Source: Nonomuraea rhodomycinica
Lineage (GTDB): Bacteria; Actinomycetota; Actinomycetes; Streptosporangiales; Streptosporangiaceae
Direction: 5' to 3'
NCBI RefSeq assembly: GCF_013363995.1
Contig: NZ_JABWGO010000001.1
Coordinates: 620,001-684,000 of the forward strand
DNA: 64,000 bases
Shown: positions 1-8,524 of the stretch, one piece after another
How positions within the stretch are numbered: the first letter of the stretch is position 1
How the letters are laid out: every line of letters starts with the position of its first letter
Position numbers and translations under genes: made by a program
The notes under the pieces: model-generated
Told to the model about the DNA's origin: nothing
The model's input: the letters and a program-made list of their open reading frames with translations, nothing else
The model's database searches: none

Positions 1-275
1 CCAACCCGCTGACCGTCTGCCTGTTCGCCACGGCGGTGGCGGCGCTGCTGCTGGCCCAGGCGGCGCTGCTCCGGGCGATCCTGCGCGACGACGTGCTGAG
101 GCCGGGCACGGACGTGGCCGCGCTGCGCGCGCAGGCGGCGACGCTCCTGGCGGCGGGGCTGTTCTGGCTGCTCACGGCGGGGCTGACCTGGCTGGTGGAG
201 GGGGTGCCGCTGCTGTGGGTGCTCGCCCCGGTCGTCGGCGCCGTCTCGGCGCGCCGGTTCGCGGCCCGGGCCTGA
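1..275 (+). CDS. C-terminal part of an unrecognised membrane protein (5' end outside window)
   Basis: The reading frame is open from base 3 and stops at 275, so about 90 C-terminal residues are visible and the start lies upstream of the window. Three hydrophobic stretches are seen: near the visible start (TVCLFATAVAALLLAQ), in the middle (LLAAGLFWLLTAGLTWLV) and at the end (LLWVLAPVVGAVSA), followed by a basic tail. This indicates an integral membrane protein. No family is recognisable from the fragment. It converges on sugC with only 9 bases between the stops. Confidence 0.6.
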   Translation, partial: NPLTVCLFATAVAALLLAQAALLRAILRDDVLRPGTDVAALRAQAATLLAAGLFWLLTAGLTWLVEGVPLLWVLAPVVGAVSARRFAARA

Positions 276-284
276 CGGTGGCGC

Positions 285-1442
285 TCAGCGTTCGGTGAGG
301 TTCTCGCCGGTCTTCGGGTGGAACAGGTGGACGGCCTGCGTGTCGTACCACAGCCGCACCGGCGCGCCCCGGCGCGCCCCCGACTTCGGGTCGAGCTGCG
401 CCACGAGCTGGCACCCCTCCCCCGCCTCCTCCCCGCCCGCCTCGGCCAGGTGCTCCGAGCGGACGGCGCCGGTGTCGAGGGTGAAGTAGGCGAGCTTCTC
501 CGGTCCCATCGACTCCAGCAGGTCCACGGTCCCGGTGAAGGTGCCGCCCTGGTCCGTGTCGTGCACCAGGGAGGCGTCCTCGAAGGACTCCGGCCGGATG
601 CCGGCGATGACGTCGCGCGGCACGTCCGGGCCCTCGGTGGCGCGCCGCAGCCGGCCGCGCAGCGGGATGTCGCCGATGGGCGTGCGCAGCAGGCCCTCCT
701 CCAGCCGCGCGGGCAGGACGTTCATCGACGGCGAGCCGATGAAGCCGGCCACGAACAGGTTGCGCGGATGGTCGTAGAGCTCCTGCGGCGGCCCGATCTG
801 CTGGATCAGCCCGGCCCGCATGATGACGATGCGGTCGCCGAGGGTCATCGCCTCGGTCTGGTCGTGGGTGACGTACACGGTGGTGGTGCCGAGGCTCTTC
901 TGCAGCCGCGAGATGGAGGTGCGCATCTGCACGCGCAGCTTGGCGTCGAGGTTGGACAGCGGCTCGTCCATGAGGAACGCCTTGGGGTCGCGGACGATGG
1001 CGCGGCCCATCGCCACGCGCTGCCGCTGGCCGCCGGACAGGGCGGCGGGCTTGCGGTCGAGGTAGGGGGCGAGGTCGAGCAGCCCGGCGGCCCGCTCGAC
1101 CCGCTCGTCCATCTCCGCCCGGCCCATCTTGGCGAGCTTGAGCGGGAAGGCGATGTTCTCGCGGACCGTCATGTGCGGGTAGAGCGCGTAGGACTGGAAG
1201 ACCATCGCCATGTCGCGGTCGCGCGGCGCCTTCTCGTTCATGCGCCGGCCGTCGACGCGCAGCTCGCCCTCGGTGATGTCCTCCAGCCCCGCGATCATGT
1301 TGAGGGTGGTGGACTTGCCGCAGCCGGACGGGCCGACGAGGATCACGAACTCGCGGTCGGCGATGCGGACGTCGAAGTCGTCGACGGCCACGGTCCCGTC
1401 GGCGTACCTCTTGGTGACGTGGTCGAGCACGATCTCAGCCAT
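285..1442 (-). CDS. sugC: SugC-like ATPase of the trehalose ABC importer
   Basis: 385 residues, the usual size of the MsmK/UgpC/MalK family of sugar-importer ATPases. Walker A GPSGCGKST lies at residues 37-45, the signature LSGGQRQR at about 135-142, and Walker B with the D-loop (FLMDEPLSNLD) at about 157-167. Roughly 145 C-terminal residues form the regulatory/TOBE region typical of MalK-like subunits. The ATG at 1442 lies 9 bases downstream of the sugB stop. It energises uptake through SugA/SugB at the inner face of the membrane. Assignment to trehalose rests on the strong resemblance of the whole cluster to mycobacterial lpqY-sugABC. Because these ATPases can serve several importers, its substrate is inferred from its neighbours. 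Confidence 0.9.
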   Translation of the reverse strand: MAEIVLDHVTKRYADGTVAVDDFDVRIADREFVILVGPSGCGKSTTLNMIAGLEDITEGELRVDGRRMNEKAPRDRDMAMVFQSYALYPHMTVRENIAFPLKLAKMGRAEMDERVERAAGLLDLAPYLDRKPAALSGGQRQRVAMGRAIVRDPKAFLMDEPLSNLDAKLRVQMRTSISRLQKSLGTTTVYVTHDQTEAMTLGDRIVIMRAGLIQQIGPPQELYDHPRNLFVAGFIGSPSMNVLPARLEEGLLRTPIGDIPLRGRLRRATEGPDVPRDVIAGIRPESFEDASLVHDTDQGGTFTGTVDLLESMGPEKLAYFTLDTGAVRSEHLAEAGGEEAGEGCQLVAQLDPKSGARRGAPVRLWYDTQAVHLFHPKTGENLTER

Positions 1443-1451
1443 GGTGTGGCG

Positions 1452-2282
1452 TCATCCCTTCACCGCCCCGGAGGTGAGCCCGGCGACGATCCGCCGCTGG
1501 AAGAACAGCACGAAGATCACGATGGGGATGGTGATGACCACGGCCGCCGCCGAGATCGAGCCCGTCGGGTCCTCGAACTGGGTGCTGCCGGTGAAGAAGG
1601 AGATCGTCGCCGGAGCCGTCCTGGCCGCGTCGGAGGAGGTGAGGGAGATCGCGAACAGGAAGTCGTTCCAGCAGAAGATGAACGCGAGGATCGCGGTCGT
1701 CACCATGCCGGGCGCCGCGAGCGGCACGATGACCTGCCAGAACGCCTGGAACGGCGTCGCGCCGTCCATCTTGGCGGCCTTCTCCAGCTCCCACGGGATC
1801 TCGCGGAAGAACGCCGACAGCGTGTAGATCGTCAGGGGCAGCGCGAACGTGATGTACGGCAGGATCAGCCCCGCCCAGGTGTTGAACAGGCCGAGCGCCC
1901 GCTCGATCTGGAACAGCGGGCTGACCAGCGAGATCTGCGGGAACATGGCGATCAGCAGCGACACGCCGATGAGCAGCCGCTTGCCCGGGAAGCTGAGCCG
2001 GGCCACGGCGTAGGCGGCCATGGTGCCGAAGACGATCGCGACGAACGTCGAGATCAGCCCGATCCCGATGGAGTTGACCAGGCCGCGGACGAAGTCGGCG
2101 TTGGTGAAGATGCCGGCGTAGTTGCCGAGCGTCCACTTGCGCGGGACGAACGAGCCGTCGGTGAACGTGCTGGGGTCCTTGAACGACAGCGACGCGATCC
2201 ACAGCACCGGCACCATCGCGTACAGCACGACCACGACGTTGGCGACGGTCCAGCCGGAGACGCTCCGGCGCCCGGCCTCCAT
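1452..2282 (-). CDS. sugB: SugB-like permease of the trehalose ABC importer
   Basis: 276 residues with about six hydrophobic segments. The permease EAA loop is visible as [23 protein letters not shown] in the second half, where the ATPase docks. Phrases such as [30 protein letters not shown] and the end [14 protein letters not shown] match mycobacterial SugB closely from memory. The ATG at 2282 overlaps the sugA stop (ATGA), implying translational coupling. A longer open frame continues upstream but is only the sugA gene read in another frame. It is one of the two membrane subunits of the importer. Confidence 0.9.
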   Translation of the reverse strand: MEAGRRSVSGWTVANVVVVLYAMVPVLWIASLSFKDPSTFTDGSFVPRKWTLGNYAGIFTNADFVRGLVNSIGIGLISTFVAIVFGTMAAYAVARLSFPGKRLLIGVSLLIAMFPQISLVSPLFQIERALGLFNTWAGLILPYITFALPLTIYTLSAFFREIPWELEKAAKMDGATPFQAFWQVIVPLAAPGMVTTAILAFIFCWNDFLFAISLTSSDAARTAPATISFFTGSTQFEDPTGSISAAAVVITIPIVIFVLFFQRRIVAGLTSGAVKG

Positions 2283-3178
2283 CACCGCTCGCTTCCGGGC
2301 GCGGCCGTGCCGAACCCGATGATGAAGACCACCGCGATGATCGCGACGGTGACGAGGATGAGGACGGACATGGTGGAGCCGATGCCAAGGTTCAGGCCGC
2401 CGATGAGGTTGTGGTAGGCGCTGATCGAGACCGAGCCGGTGCCCTGGGAGCCGTTCGTCAGCACGTAGACGTTGTCGAAGATGCGGAACGCGTCCAGCGT
2501 GCGGAACAGCAGCGCGACCAGGATCGCCGGCTTCATCAGCGGCAGCGTCACCCGCGTGAACCGCTGCCAGAGCGTCGCCCCGTCCACCGACGCGGCCCGC
2601 AGCAGCTCCTCGGGCACCACGGCCAGGCCGGCCATGAGCAGCAGCGCCATGAACGGGGTGGTCTTCCACACCTCCGCCAGGATGATGATCGCGATGGCGG
2701 GGCCGCGCTCGGTCAGCGGCGCCGAGCCCTCCGGCAGCAGGCCGGCCAGCCAGCCGGTGCCGGGCGTCCAGGCGTACTTCCAGCCGTAGGCGGCGGCGAC
2801 CGTGACGATCCCGTACGGGATGAGCACGACCGTGCGGATCAGCCCGCGGCCGACGATCGCCCGGTACATCGCGAACGCCAGCAGCATGCCCAGCACCAGC
2901 TCGATCGCGACGCTGACGACGGTGATGAGCAGGGTCACCCAGAAGGCGTTCCACCACACCTCGCTGGTGAGCACGGTGGCGTAGTTCGACAGCCCGATCC
3001 ACGCCTTGTCCTCGGGGAAGCGCAGGTCGTAGCGCTGCAGCGACAGCAGGACCGAGTAGACGATGGGCCAGCCGGTGACCACCACCATGATCAGCGCGGC
3101 CGGGGCGCACAGCCACAGTCCCAGCCGCCGCTCGGCCCGCTGCCCCTCGGTGAGCGCCCGGCCCTTCCCGCCGTTCAC
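2282..3178 (-). CDS. sugA: SugA-like permease of the trehalose ABC importer
   Basis: 298 residues, six hydrophobic segments, with the EAA loop ([16 protein letters not shown]) in the second half. Long matches to mycobacterial SugA are recognisable: [51 protein letters not shown] and [21 protein letters not shown] at 3178 is chosen because it overlaps the lpqY stop as GTGA and gives a normal permease N-terminus; the longer open frame runs through lpqY out of frame. It pairs with SugB to form the transmembrane pore. Confidence 0.92.
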   Translation of the reverse strand: MNGGKGRALTEGQRAERRLGLWLCAPAALIMVVVTGWPIVYSVLLSLQRYDLRFPEDKAWIGLSNYATVLTSEVWWNAFWVTLLITVVSVAIELVLGMLLAFAMYRAIVGRGLIRTVVLIPYGIVTVAAAYGWKYAWTPGTGWLAGLLPEGSAPLTERGPAIAIIILAEVWKTTPFMALLLMAGLAVVPEELLRAASVDGATLWQRFTRVTLPLMKPAILVALLFRTLDAFRIFDNVYVLTNGSQGTGSVSISAYHNLIGGLNLGIGSTMSVLILVTVAIIAVVFIIGFGTAAPGSER

Positions 3179-4434
3179 GGCAGAACCCCCTGGCTGCGCA
3201 GGGCGAGGGCGATCTGCTCGCGCAGCTTCGCCAGCGTGACCGGCGGGACGATGGAGGCGGGCGGCGACAGCGCCGCGGAGATCGTCGTGGAGACGTTCTG
3301 GTACGTGGGCGTCTTCGGCCGGGGCGCGGCCGTCTTCAGCGCGTCGAGGATGGCCTGGCGCATCGGGTACGGCTCGGCCATCGCCGGGTCCCGGTACACC
3401 GCCTCGATGGTGGGCGGCAGGCCGTCCTTGACCGCGGCGGTGCGCTGGCTGACCGGGTCGCGCAGGCACAGCGCCGCCTGGAACGCCTGCTCGGGATGCT
3501 CGGAGTACGCGCTGACCGCGAAGTTGGCGCCGCCCAGCGGCGAGGCGCCCGGGCCGTGGATGCCCGGGTAGGGCGCCCACTTGAAGTGCGGCAGCAGGTC
3601 CGGCTTGTTGGCCGCCATCGAGGCGTACACGAACGGCCAGTTCACCTCGAACGCGGCCCTCCCGCCCTCCATGGCCAGCCGGGCCGAGTCCTCCTGGGTG
3701 TTGGGCAGCGACGGGTCGGCCGCCTTGGAGCGGGCGTAGTCGCGCATCACCGTGAGCGCCTCCAGGGCGGGCGGGCCGAGGGCCACGCGCGTGCCGCCGG
3801 GGTCCAGGATGCGGCCGCCGGCGGAGGCGACGACGCTGTTGAACCAGACGACCAGGCCCTCGTACTGGGCGCCGGTCACCTCGCCGTAGTGCGGCAGGCC
3901 GCGCGCGGCGAGGCCGGCGGCGACGGCCGCCATCTCGCCCCAGGTGCGCGGCGGGCGCGGCACCAGGTCGGAGCGGTACCACAGGAGCTGGACGTTGGTG
4001 TTGTACGGCGCCGCGTACAGCCTCCCGCGCCAGGTGGCGGTGTCGAGGGGCTTGGCCAGCGTGCCCGCGCGGGCCTGCCGGGCGTGCTCGCCGGTCCACT
4101 CGCGGATCCAGCGGGCCTCGGCCAGCTCGGCGGTCCAGGTGACGTCGAGGCCGAGCACGTCCAGGCCGGGATCGGCGGCGGCGAGGCGGCGCACGAGCTG
4201 CTCGCGCTGGCCGTCGGCGTCGCGCGGGAGGGTGTTGAGCACGATCCGGTAGCGGCCACGGGCCTCGGTGTTGCAGCGGGCGACGATGGCGGCGAGGTTC
4301 TCCTGGGGCGCGTTGTAGAGGTTGACCAGCGGGACGCCCGCCTGGCCGCCCCCGGCGCACGCGGCGGGCAGGAGCGCGGTACCGGCCGCCAGCGCGGCCG
4401 CGGCCCCCCGTCTCCTCCTCGCCGCTCGGCTCAC
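3175..4434 (-). CDS. lpqY: LpqY-like trehalose-binding lipoprotein
   Basis: 419 residues. An arginine-rich N-terminus and hydrophobic stretch end in PAAC at 23-26, so Cys26 is the likely lipidated residue. The mature part is a family-1 solute-binding protein closely resembling mycobacterial Lpq[69 protein letters not shown] and the C-terminal GVLP. In mycobacteria LpqY captures trehalose, partly to recycle sugar released from mycolates. An organism without mycolates would use it for external trehalose; this is inference. GTG at 4434 begins the operon lpqY-sugA-sugB-sugC. A TTGACT -35-like hexamer lies on the minus strand at 4482-4477, but I see no convincing -10. Confidence 0.9.
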   Translation of the reverse strand: MSRAARRRRGAAAALAAGTALLPAACAGGGQAGVPLVNLYNAPQENLAAIVARCNTEARGRYRIVLNTLPRDADGQREQLVRRLAAADPGLDVLGLDVTWTAELAEARWIREWTGEHARQARAGTLAKPLDTATWRGRLYAAPYNTNVQLLWYRSDLVPRPPRTWGEMAAVAAGLAARGLPHYGEVTGAQYEGLVVWFNSVVASAGGRILDPGGTRVALGPPALEALTVMRDYARSKAADPSLPNTQEDSARLAMEGGRAAFEVNWPFVYASMAANKPDLLPHFKWAPYPGIHGPGASPLGGANFAVSAYSEHPEQAFQAALCLRDPVSQRTAAVKDGLPPTIEAVYRDPAMAEPYPMRQAILDALKTAAPRPKTPTYQNVSTTISAALSPPASIVPPVTLAKLREQIALALRSQGVLP

Positions 4435-4507
4435 GTCACAGGCGTACCCGTCCTACCTGCGCATATCACCATGAGTAGTCAATGCCTTGCGGGACGGGCG
4501 CGAGGCG

Positions 4508-4999
4508 TCAGCGGGGCGGCGCGGACGTCTGCCGGTAGCCCGGATGGACGCCGGGCGTGAGGTTCTGCTGGGCGGCGATGGCCTCCAGCAGCGCGGCGAG
4601 CTGGTTGCGCTGGTCCTCGTCGAGCGCGGCGCAGATGTCGTCCTCGTGCGCGGCCCCGAGGGTGCGCATCGCGGCCATCACCCGGCCGCCCTCGTCGGTG
4701 AGGTGCAGCTCGTGGTTGCGGCGGTCGCGGGGGCTGCGCCGCCGCTCGACCAGGCCCTTGCGTTCGAGGCCGTCCACGAGCGCGACCACGCGGCTGGGCA
4801 CGACGCCCAGCTCCCCGGCCAGCGACTGCTGGCTGCGGCCCGGCTGGAGGGCGATCATGCGCAGCAGCCCGATGTCGGACGGCGCGACCCCCAGCTCGCC
4901 CACCCGCTCGGCGAAGCGCGCCGCCGCGTGGGCGCCCACCTGTGACAGCAGGAACGCGGTTCCTCTCGGCCGGCCCGGCGGGGCGATGTCCGTACTCAT
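4508..4999 (-). CDS. MarR-family transcriptional regulator
   Basis: 163 residues, typical MarR length. The winged-helix region is visible: QQSLAGELGVVPSRVVALVDGLERKGLVERRRSPRDRRNHELHLT, with the recognition helix around SRVVALVDGLE and the RDRRN wing arginines. It sits divergently from the SDR gene, 69 bases away, and the gap holds an inverted repeat suited to a dimeric repressor. It probably represses itself and the SDR pair in response to a small phenolic or electrophilic ligand, which is typical of the family but not shown here. It ends about 75 bases before lpqY starts and is probably unrelated to sugar uptake. Confidence 0.9.
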   Translation of the reverse strand: MSTDIAPPGRPRGTAFLLSQVGAHAAARFAERVGELGVAPSDIGLLRMIALQPGRSQQSLAGELGVVPSRVVALVDGLERKGLVERRRSPRDRRNHELHLTDEGGRVMAAMRTLGAAHEDDICAALDEDQRNQLAALLEAIAAQQNLTPGVHPGYRQTSAPPR

Positions 5000-5024
5000 G
5001 AGGCGATGGTAGCGTCGTCCAATA

Positions 5025-5057
5025 GTTCTGTGCTATGAATGATTCACTCGACAGAAC
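5025..5057. promoter_or_regulatory. Candidate MarR operator in the divergent gap
   Basis: A perfect 7-bp inverted repeat, GTTCTGT (5025-5031) and ACAGAAC (5051-5057), spaced by 19 bases. A shorter overlapping repeat ATAG (5022-5025) / CTAT (5033-5036) surrounds the left arm. The region contains a TATGAA -10-like element for the SDR gene. Position between divergent marR and SDR genes suggests a repressor site; no binding is proven. Confidence 0.5.
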
Positions 5058-5068
5058 GGAGTGCGGCC

Positions 5069-5845
5069 ATGTCCCCCGCCACGCAACCCCGCTATCCCGA
5101 CCTCGCCGACAAGGTCGCCCTCGTCACCGGCGGCTCCCAGGGCATCGGCGCGGCCACCTGCCGCGCCCTGGCCGCCAACGGCGCCCGCGTCGCCGTGAAC
5201 GGCCGCGACCCGGCCGCCGTCGAGGCGCTCGTCCGGGCGATCGAGGACTCCGGCGGCACCGCCGTGGCCGCGCCCGGCGACGCCACCGACGAGGACGCGC
5301 TGCGCCGCGTGCGCGAGACGGTCGAGCGGGCCCTCGGGCCGGTCGAGCTGCTCGCGGCGTTCACCGGCGGCAAGGGCGCGCCCGCGCCGGTCACCGAGCT
5401 GGGACCCGAGCGGTGGCGCGAGGTCGTCGAGACCGACCTCACGTCGGTCTACCTGACGCTCCACACGTTCCTGCCGGCCATGTACGAGCGCGGCGCGGGA
5501 GCCGTCGTCACCATGTCCTCCTCGGCCGGGCGCGGACCGAGCGGCGCCAACGCCGCGTACGCGGCGGCCAAGGCCGGCGTGTCGATGCTGACCACGCACC
5601 TCGCCGCCGAGCTGGGCCGGCAGGGCGTGCGGATCAACTGCCTGGCGCCGTCGGCGGTGCTCGTCGAGCGGATGCGGCGGGCGATCCCGGCGGAACAGCT
5701 CGCCGAGATGGCGGCGTCGTACCCGCTCGGCCGGGCCGGCAGCCCGGAGGACGTCGCGCAGGCGGCGCTCTACCTGCTGTCGGACGCGTCGTCCTGGGTC
5801 ACCGGGACCACCCTGGACCTGACCGGCGGGCGCGCCGCGGCATGA
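5069..5845 (+). CDS. SDR-family oxidoreductase
   Basis: 258 residues from ATG 5069, chosen because GGAG stands about 8 bases upstream; an in-frame ATG at 5039 would put ten extra residues over the operator. The dinucleotide site TGGSQGIG is at 20-27 and the catalytic set is Ser150-152, Tyr164 and Lys168 (YAAAK). The usual NNAG motif is replaced by FTGG at about 98-101, seen in a subset of SDRs. Final residues end in the usual GTTLDLTGG. It is an NAD(P)-dependent dehydrogenase/reductase of unknown substrate. Its stop overlaps the next start (ATGA), making a two-gene operon that the MarR protein probably controls. Confidence 0.88.
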   Translation: MSPATQPRYPDLADKVALVTGGSQGIGAATCRALAANGARVAVNGRDPAAVEALVRAIEDSGGTAVAAPGDATDEDALRRVRETVERALGPVELLAAFTGGKGAPAPVTELGPERWREVVETDLTSVYLTLHTFLPAMYERGAGAVVTMSSSAGRGPSGANAAYAAAKAGVSMLTTHLAAELGRQGVRINCLAPSAVLVERMRRAIPAEQLAEMAASYPLGRAGSPEDVAQAALYLLSDASSWVTGTTLDLTGGRAAA

Positions 5846-6480
5846 GACTGCTGATCTTCGGCGGCACCGGCCCCACCGGCGCCCTGCTGGTGGAGCAGGC
5901 GCTCGACGCCGGCCACCACGTCACCGCCGTCGCCCGCGATCCCGCCCGCCTGCCCGGCGCCGGGCACGACCGGTTGACCGCGGTCCGCGGCGACGTCCTG
6001 CGGCCGGGCGCGTGGCAGGACGCCGTGCTCGGCCAGGACGCCGTGGCCTCCTGTCTCGGCACGCGCGATCGCCGCCACCCGACCACCGTCTACTCGCGCG
6101 GCACGGCCACCGTCGTCTCCGCCATGCTCGCGGCCGGCGTCCGGCGCCTGGTGTGCCTGTCGTCGGCCGGCCTGGAGATCCCTCCCGGCACGCCGCTCGC
6201 GCAGCGGCTCGTCACGCGCCACGTGGTGCAGCGGCTGTACCGGCACGCGTACGCGGACATGGCCGTCATGGAGCGGCTGGTGGCCGGGTCCGGGCTGGAC
6301 TGGACGGTGGTCCGGCCGCCGATGCTCACCGACGGGCCGCTGACCGGGCGGTACCGCACGGCGGTGGGAGGGCACCTGGACGGGATGTCCCGGATCTCGC
6401 GCGCCGACCTCGCCCACTACCTGCTGCACCACCTCGGCGACCGCGACGCCTGGGGGCGCGTCGTGGAGATCGCGACCTGA
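5842..6480 (+). CDS. NAD(P)H-binding (NmrA/SDR-atypical) protein
   Basis: 212 residues. The glycine motif GGTGPTG at 7-13 and the patterns VTAVARDPARL, RGDVLRP, and SGLDWTVVRPPMLTDGPLTG define the NAD(P)H-binding atypical SDR family related to NmrA and flavin/biliverdin reductase B. The classical YxxxK pair is absent, so it may act as a redox sensor or a reductase of quinones or flavins. ATG 5842 overlaps the preceding stop, so it is co-translated with the SDR. Substrate unknown. Confidence 0.82.
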   Translation: MRLLIFGGTGPTGALLVEQALDAGHHVTAVARDPARLPGAGHDRLTAVRGDVLRPGAWQDAVLGQDAVASCLGTRDRRHPTTVYSRGTATVVSAMLAAGVRRLVCLSSAGLEIPPGTPLAQRLVTRHVVQRLYRHAYADMAVMERLVAGSGLDWTVVRPPMLTDGPLTGRYRTAVGGHLDGMSRISRADLAHYLLHHLGDRDAWGRVVEIAT

Positions 6481-6488
6481 CCTGGGCC

Positions 6489-6518
6489 TTGACGGGCGGG
6501 GTGCGGGATCCCTAGGGT
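6489..6518 (+). promoter_or_regulatory. Promoter of the DUF2264 gene
   Basis: TTGACG (6489-6494) and TAGGGT (6513-6518) are separated by 18 bases, a good housekeeping-type promoter for actinomycetes. The start point would fall near 6525, only a few bases before the LacI-type operator at 6530, so a bound repressor would block initiation or escape. Confidence 0.6.
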
Positions 6519-6529
6519 CTTCTGAAGGT

Positions 6530-6544
6530 GGAAAGCGCTTACCA
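6530..6544 (+). promoter_or_regulatory. LacI-type operator, copy 1
   Basis: GGAAAGCGCTTACCA contains the palindromic core AAGCGCTT with the central CG typical of LacI/GalR-family operators. The identical 15 bases occur at 27271-27285 before the SGNH esterase gene. Here it sits just after the predicted transcription start and 16 bases before the GTG start, an efficient repressor position. No LacI-family gene is in the window, so the regulator is encoded elsewhere. Confidence 0.65.
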
Positions 6545-6560
6545 AGCCTGAGGGGGCACT

Positions 6561-8396
6561 GTGGGATCCCGCGAACACTGGGTGTCGGTCGCCGACCGGT
6601 TGCTGGACGCCGTGGTCCCGTACGCCACCCCCGGCTTCGCTCAGTACCGGCTGCCCGGACGCGCCAGCGCCTCCGGCCCCGACTCCGACGGCCTGGAGGG
6701 GTTCGCGCGCACGTTCCTGCTCGCCGCGTTCCGCGCCGCCGGCGATCCCGGCGCCGCGCCCGGCGGGCTGCTGGAGAGGTACGCCGAGGGCCTGGCCCAC
6801 GGCACCGACCCGGGCCACGCGCACGCCTGGCAGCCCATCGCCGACGGCCACCAGACGATCGTGGAGGCCGCCTCGATCGCGCTGGCCCTGCACGAGACGC
6901 GAGAGCTGCTGTTCGACCGGCTCGACCCGGCCGTGCGCGAGCGCGTGGTCGCCTGGCTGGGCGGGATCGTCGGCAAGCACGCGTGGCCGTGCAACTGGGT
7001 GCTGTTCAAGGTGATCGTGGAGCAGTTCCTGGCCAACGTCGGCGGGCCGCACGACCCCGCCGAGATCGAGCGGCACCTCGCCGACGTCGAGGGCTGGTAC
7101 GTCGGCGACGGCTGGTACACCGACGGCGCGGGCCAGCACTACGACTACTACTGCGGCTGGGCCATGCACCTGTACACGCTGTGGTGGACCAGGATGTCCG
7201 GGGCCGACGCGGGCGTCTACCGGGAGCGGCTGCGCGCGTTCCTGGAGTCCTACCGGCACCTGTTCGCGCCCGACGGGGCGCCGATGCACCAGGGCCGGTC
7301 GCTGACGTACCGGATGGCGGCCGTGGCGCCGCTCTGGCTCGGCGCGATCTTCGACGCCACGCCCCTGTCGCCCGGCGGGACCCGGCTGCTGGCGGGCCGC
7401 ACCCTCGCCCACTTCGAACGGCACGGCGTCCCGGACGCCGACGGGCTGCTCAGCCTCGGCTGGCACCGGCCGTTCCTGCCGGTCACGCAGGCGTACTCGG
7501 GGCCCGCCTCGCCGTACTGGGCCAGCAAGGGCTTCATCGGCCTGCTCCTCGGCCCGGACCACCCGGTGTGGACCGAGCCCGCCGACGACTCCGGCGACTC
7601 CGCTGACCAGGGGGACCTGACGCTGGCGATGCCCGCGCCCGGCTGGCTGCTGCACCGCTCCGGCGGCGTGGTGCGCCTGCTCAACCACGGCAGCGACGGC
7701 AACGACCGCGACGGCTCCGGCGACGACCCCCACTACGTCAAGCTCGCCTACTCCACCCACACCGCGCCCGAGACCGGCCCCGAGGGCCGGGCCGCCGACC
7801 TCGACAACAGCCTCACCGTCGTCCGCCCCGACGGGAGGAGCACGCGGCGGCGGCGCATCGACCGGCTCGTGGTCATCGACCGGCTCGCCGCCTCCCGCTA
7901 CTTCGACGGCGAGGTCGTGGTCGAGACCGCGTCCGTGGTGGACGGGCCGTGGGAGGTGCGCGTCCACCGGGTCGCCGCTCCCGAGGGCAGCCACGTCCGC
8001 GACGGCGGCCACGCCCTGGCCGGCGACGAGCCGTGCGGCACCCGGCTCGACGGCCTGGAGTCCCGGGTCTCCTCGGGCGCGCTGGTCAGCTCCATCACCG
8101 GCCTGCACGGCTGGTACGGGGCGCGGGTCCAGGCCCGTACCGGCGAGAACGCCTTCGGCGAGCACTCGGCGACGCCGTACCTGGTGGGCGACCACCCGGG
8201 AGGGCGGGCGCTGTTCGCCTCGGCGGTGTGGCTGGGGCCGGGCGAGCCGTCCGCGCCGCCGCCCGTGGTGGAGCCGGTGAGCGACGGCTTCACCTGGAAG
8301 GACACGGAGGGCGGCCGGATCGAGGTGCGACTCGGCCGCACGCCGGGGTACGTGCGCGAGCACCCCTCGGGCGAGCGCGTCACCTGGACCGGCTGA
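6561..8396 (+). CDS. DUF2264-domain protein, probable polysaccharide-related enzyme
   Basis: 611 residues without signal peptide or membrane segment. The first 370 residues or so carry the aromatic-rich motifs of DUF2264, an alpha/alpha-toroid-like family: CNWVLFKVIVEQFL, YVGDGWYTDG, HYDYYCGWAMHLYT, HQGRSLTYRMA and SPYWASKGF. The remainder is beta-rich. DUF2264 proteins are often found with pectin/rhamnogalacturonan genes, and no reaction is firmly assigned to my knowledge. GTG 6561 has GAGGGGG at 6550-6556. The promoter and LacI-type operator just upstream, shared with the acetylesterase-like gene at 27.3 kb, support a role in plant-polysaccharide use. It is monocistronic. Confidence 0.8.
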   Translation: MGSREHWVSVADRLLDAVVPYATPGFAQYRLPGRASASGPDSDGLEGFARTFLLAAFRAAGDPGAAPGGLLERYAEGLAHGTDPGHAHAWQPIADGHQTIVEAASIALALHETRELLFDRLDPAVRERVVAWLGGIVGKHAWPCNWVLFKVIVEQFLANVGGPHDPAEIERHLADVEGWYVGDGWYTDGAGQHYDYYCGWAMHLYTLWWTRMSGADAGVYRERLRAFLESYRHLFAPDGAPMHQGRSLTYRMAAVAPLWLGAIFDATPLSPGGTRLLAGRTLAHFERHGVPDADGLLSLGWHRPFLPVTQAYSGPASPYWASKGFIGLLLGPDHPVWTEPADDSGDSADQGDLTLAMPAPGWLLHRSGGVVRLLNHGSDGNDRDGSGDDPHYVKLAYSTHTAPETGPEGRAADLDNSLTVVRPDGRSTRRRRIDRLVVIDRLAASRYFDGEVVVETASVVDGPWEVRVHRVAAPEGSHVRDGGHALAGDEPCGTRLDGLESRVSSGALVSSITGLHGWYGARVQARTGENAFGEHSATPYLVGDHPGGRALFASAVWLGPGEPSAPPPVVEPVSDGFTWKDTEGGRIEVRLGRTPGYVREHPSGERVTWTG

Positions 8397-8439
8397 ACGG
8401 CTGACCGGCTGAACGGCTGAACGGCTGACCGACTGACCG
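8392..8439 (+). repeat. Six tandem 8-bp units GCTGAMCG
   Basis: Units GCTGAACG or GCTGACCG follow directly one after another, the last with one changed base. The first unit contains the TGA stop of the DUF2264 gene, so the array has grown from the gene end. Confidence 0.85.
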
Positions 8440-8450
8440 GCGCCGAGTCG

Positions 8451-8477
8451 CCTGTTCGCCCTCAGAGGACGAACAGG
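8451..8477. terminator. Hairpin after DUF2264 gene, terminator or operator
   Basis: CCTGTTCG (8451-8458) pairs with CGAACAGG (8470-8477) around an 11-base loop. There is no T-tract. It may end the DUF2264 transcript or, lying 48 bases before the next ATG, serve as an operator for the WYL regulator. Confidence 0.4.
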
Positions 8478-8524
8478 GCGCATTGCGGACGGGCCCTGGC
8501 CGCTTTACCTGCCATCCTCGGGCC

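Noticed and set aside
318..2417. Long plus-strand open frame opposite sugC/sugB
   Set aside because: It is the antisense of genes with perfect family matches; long antisense frames are normal at this GC content.
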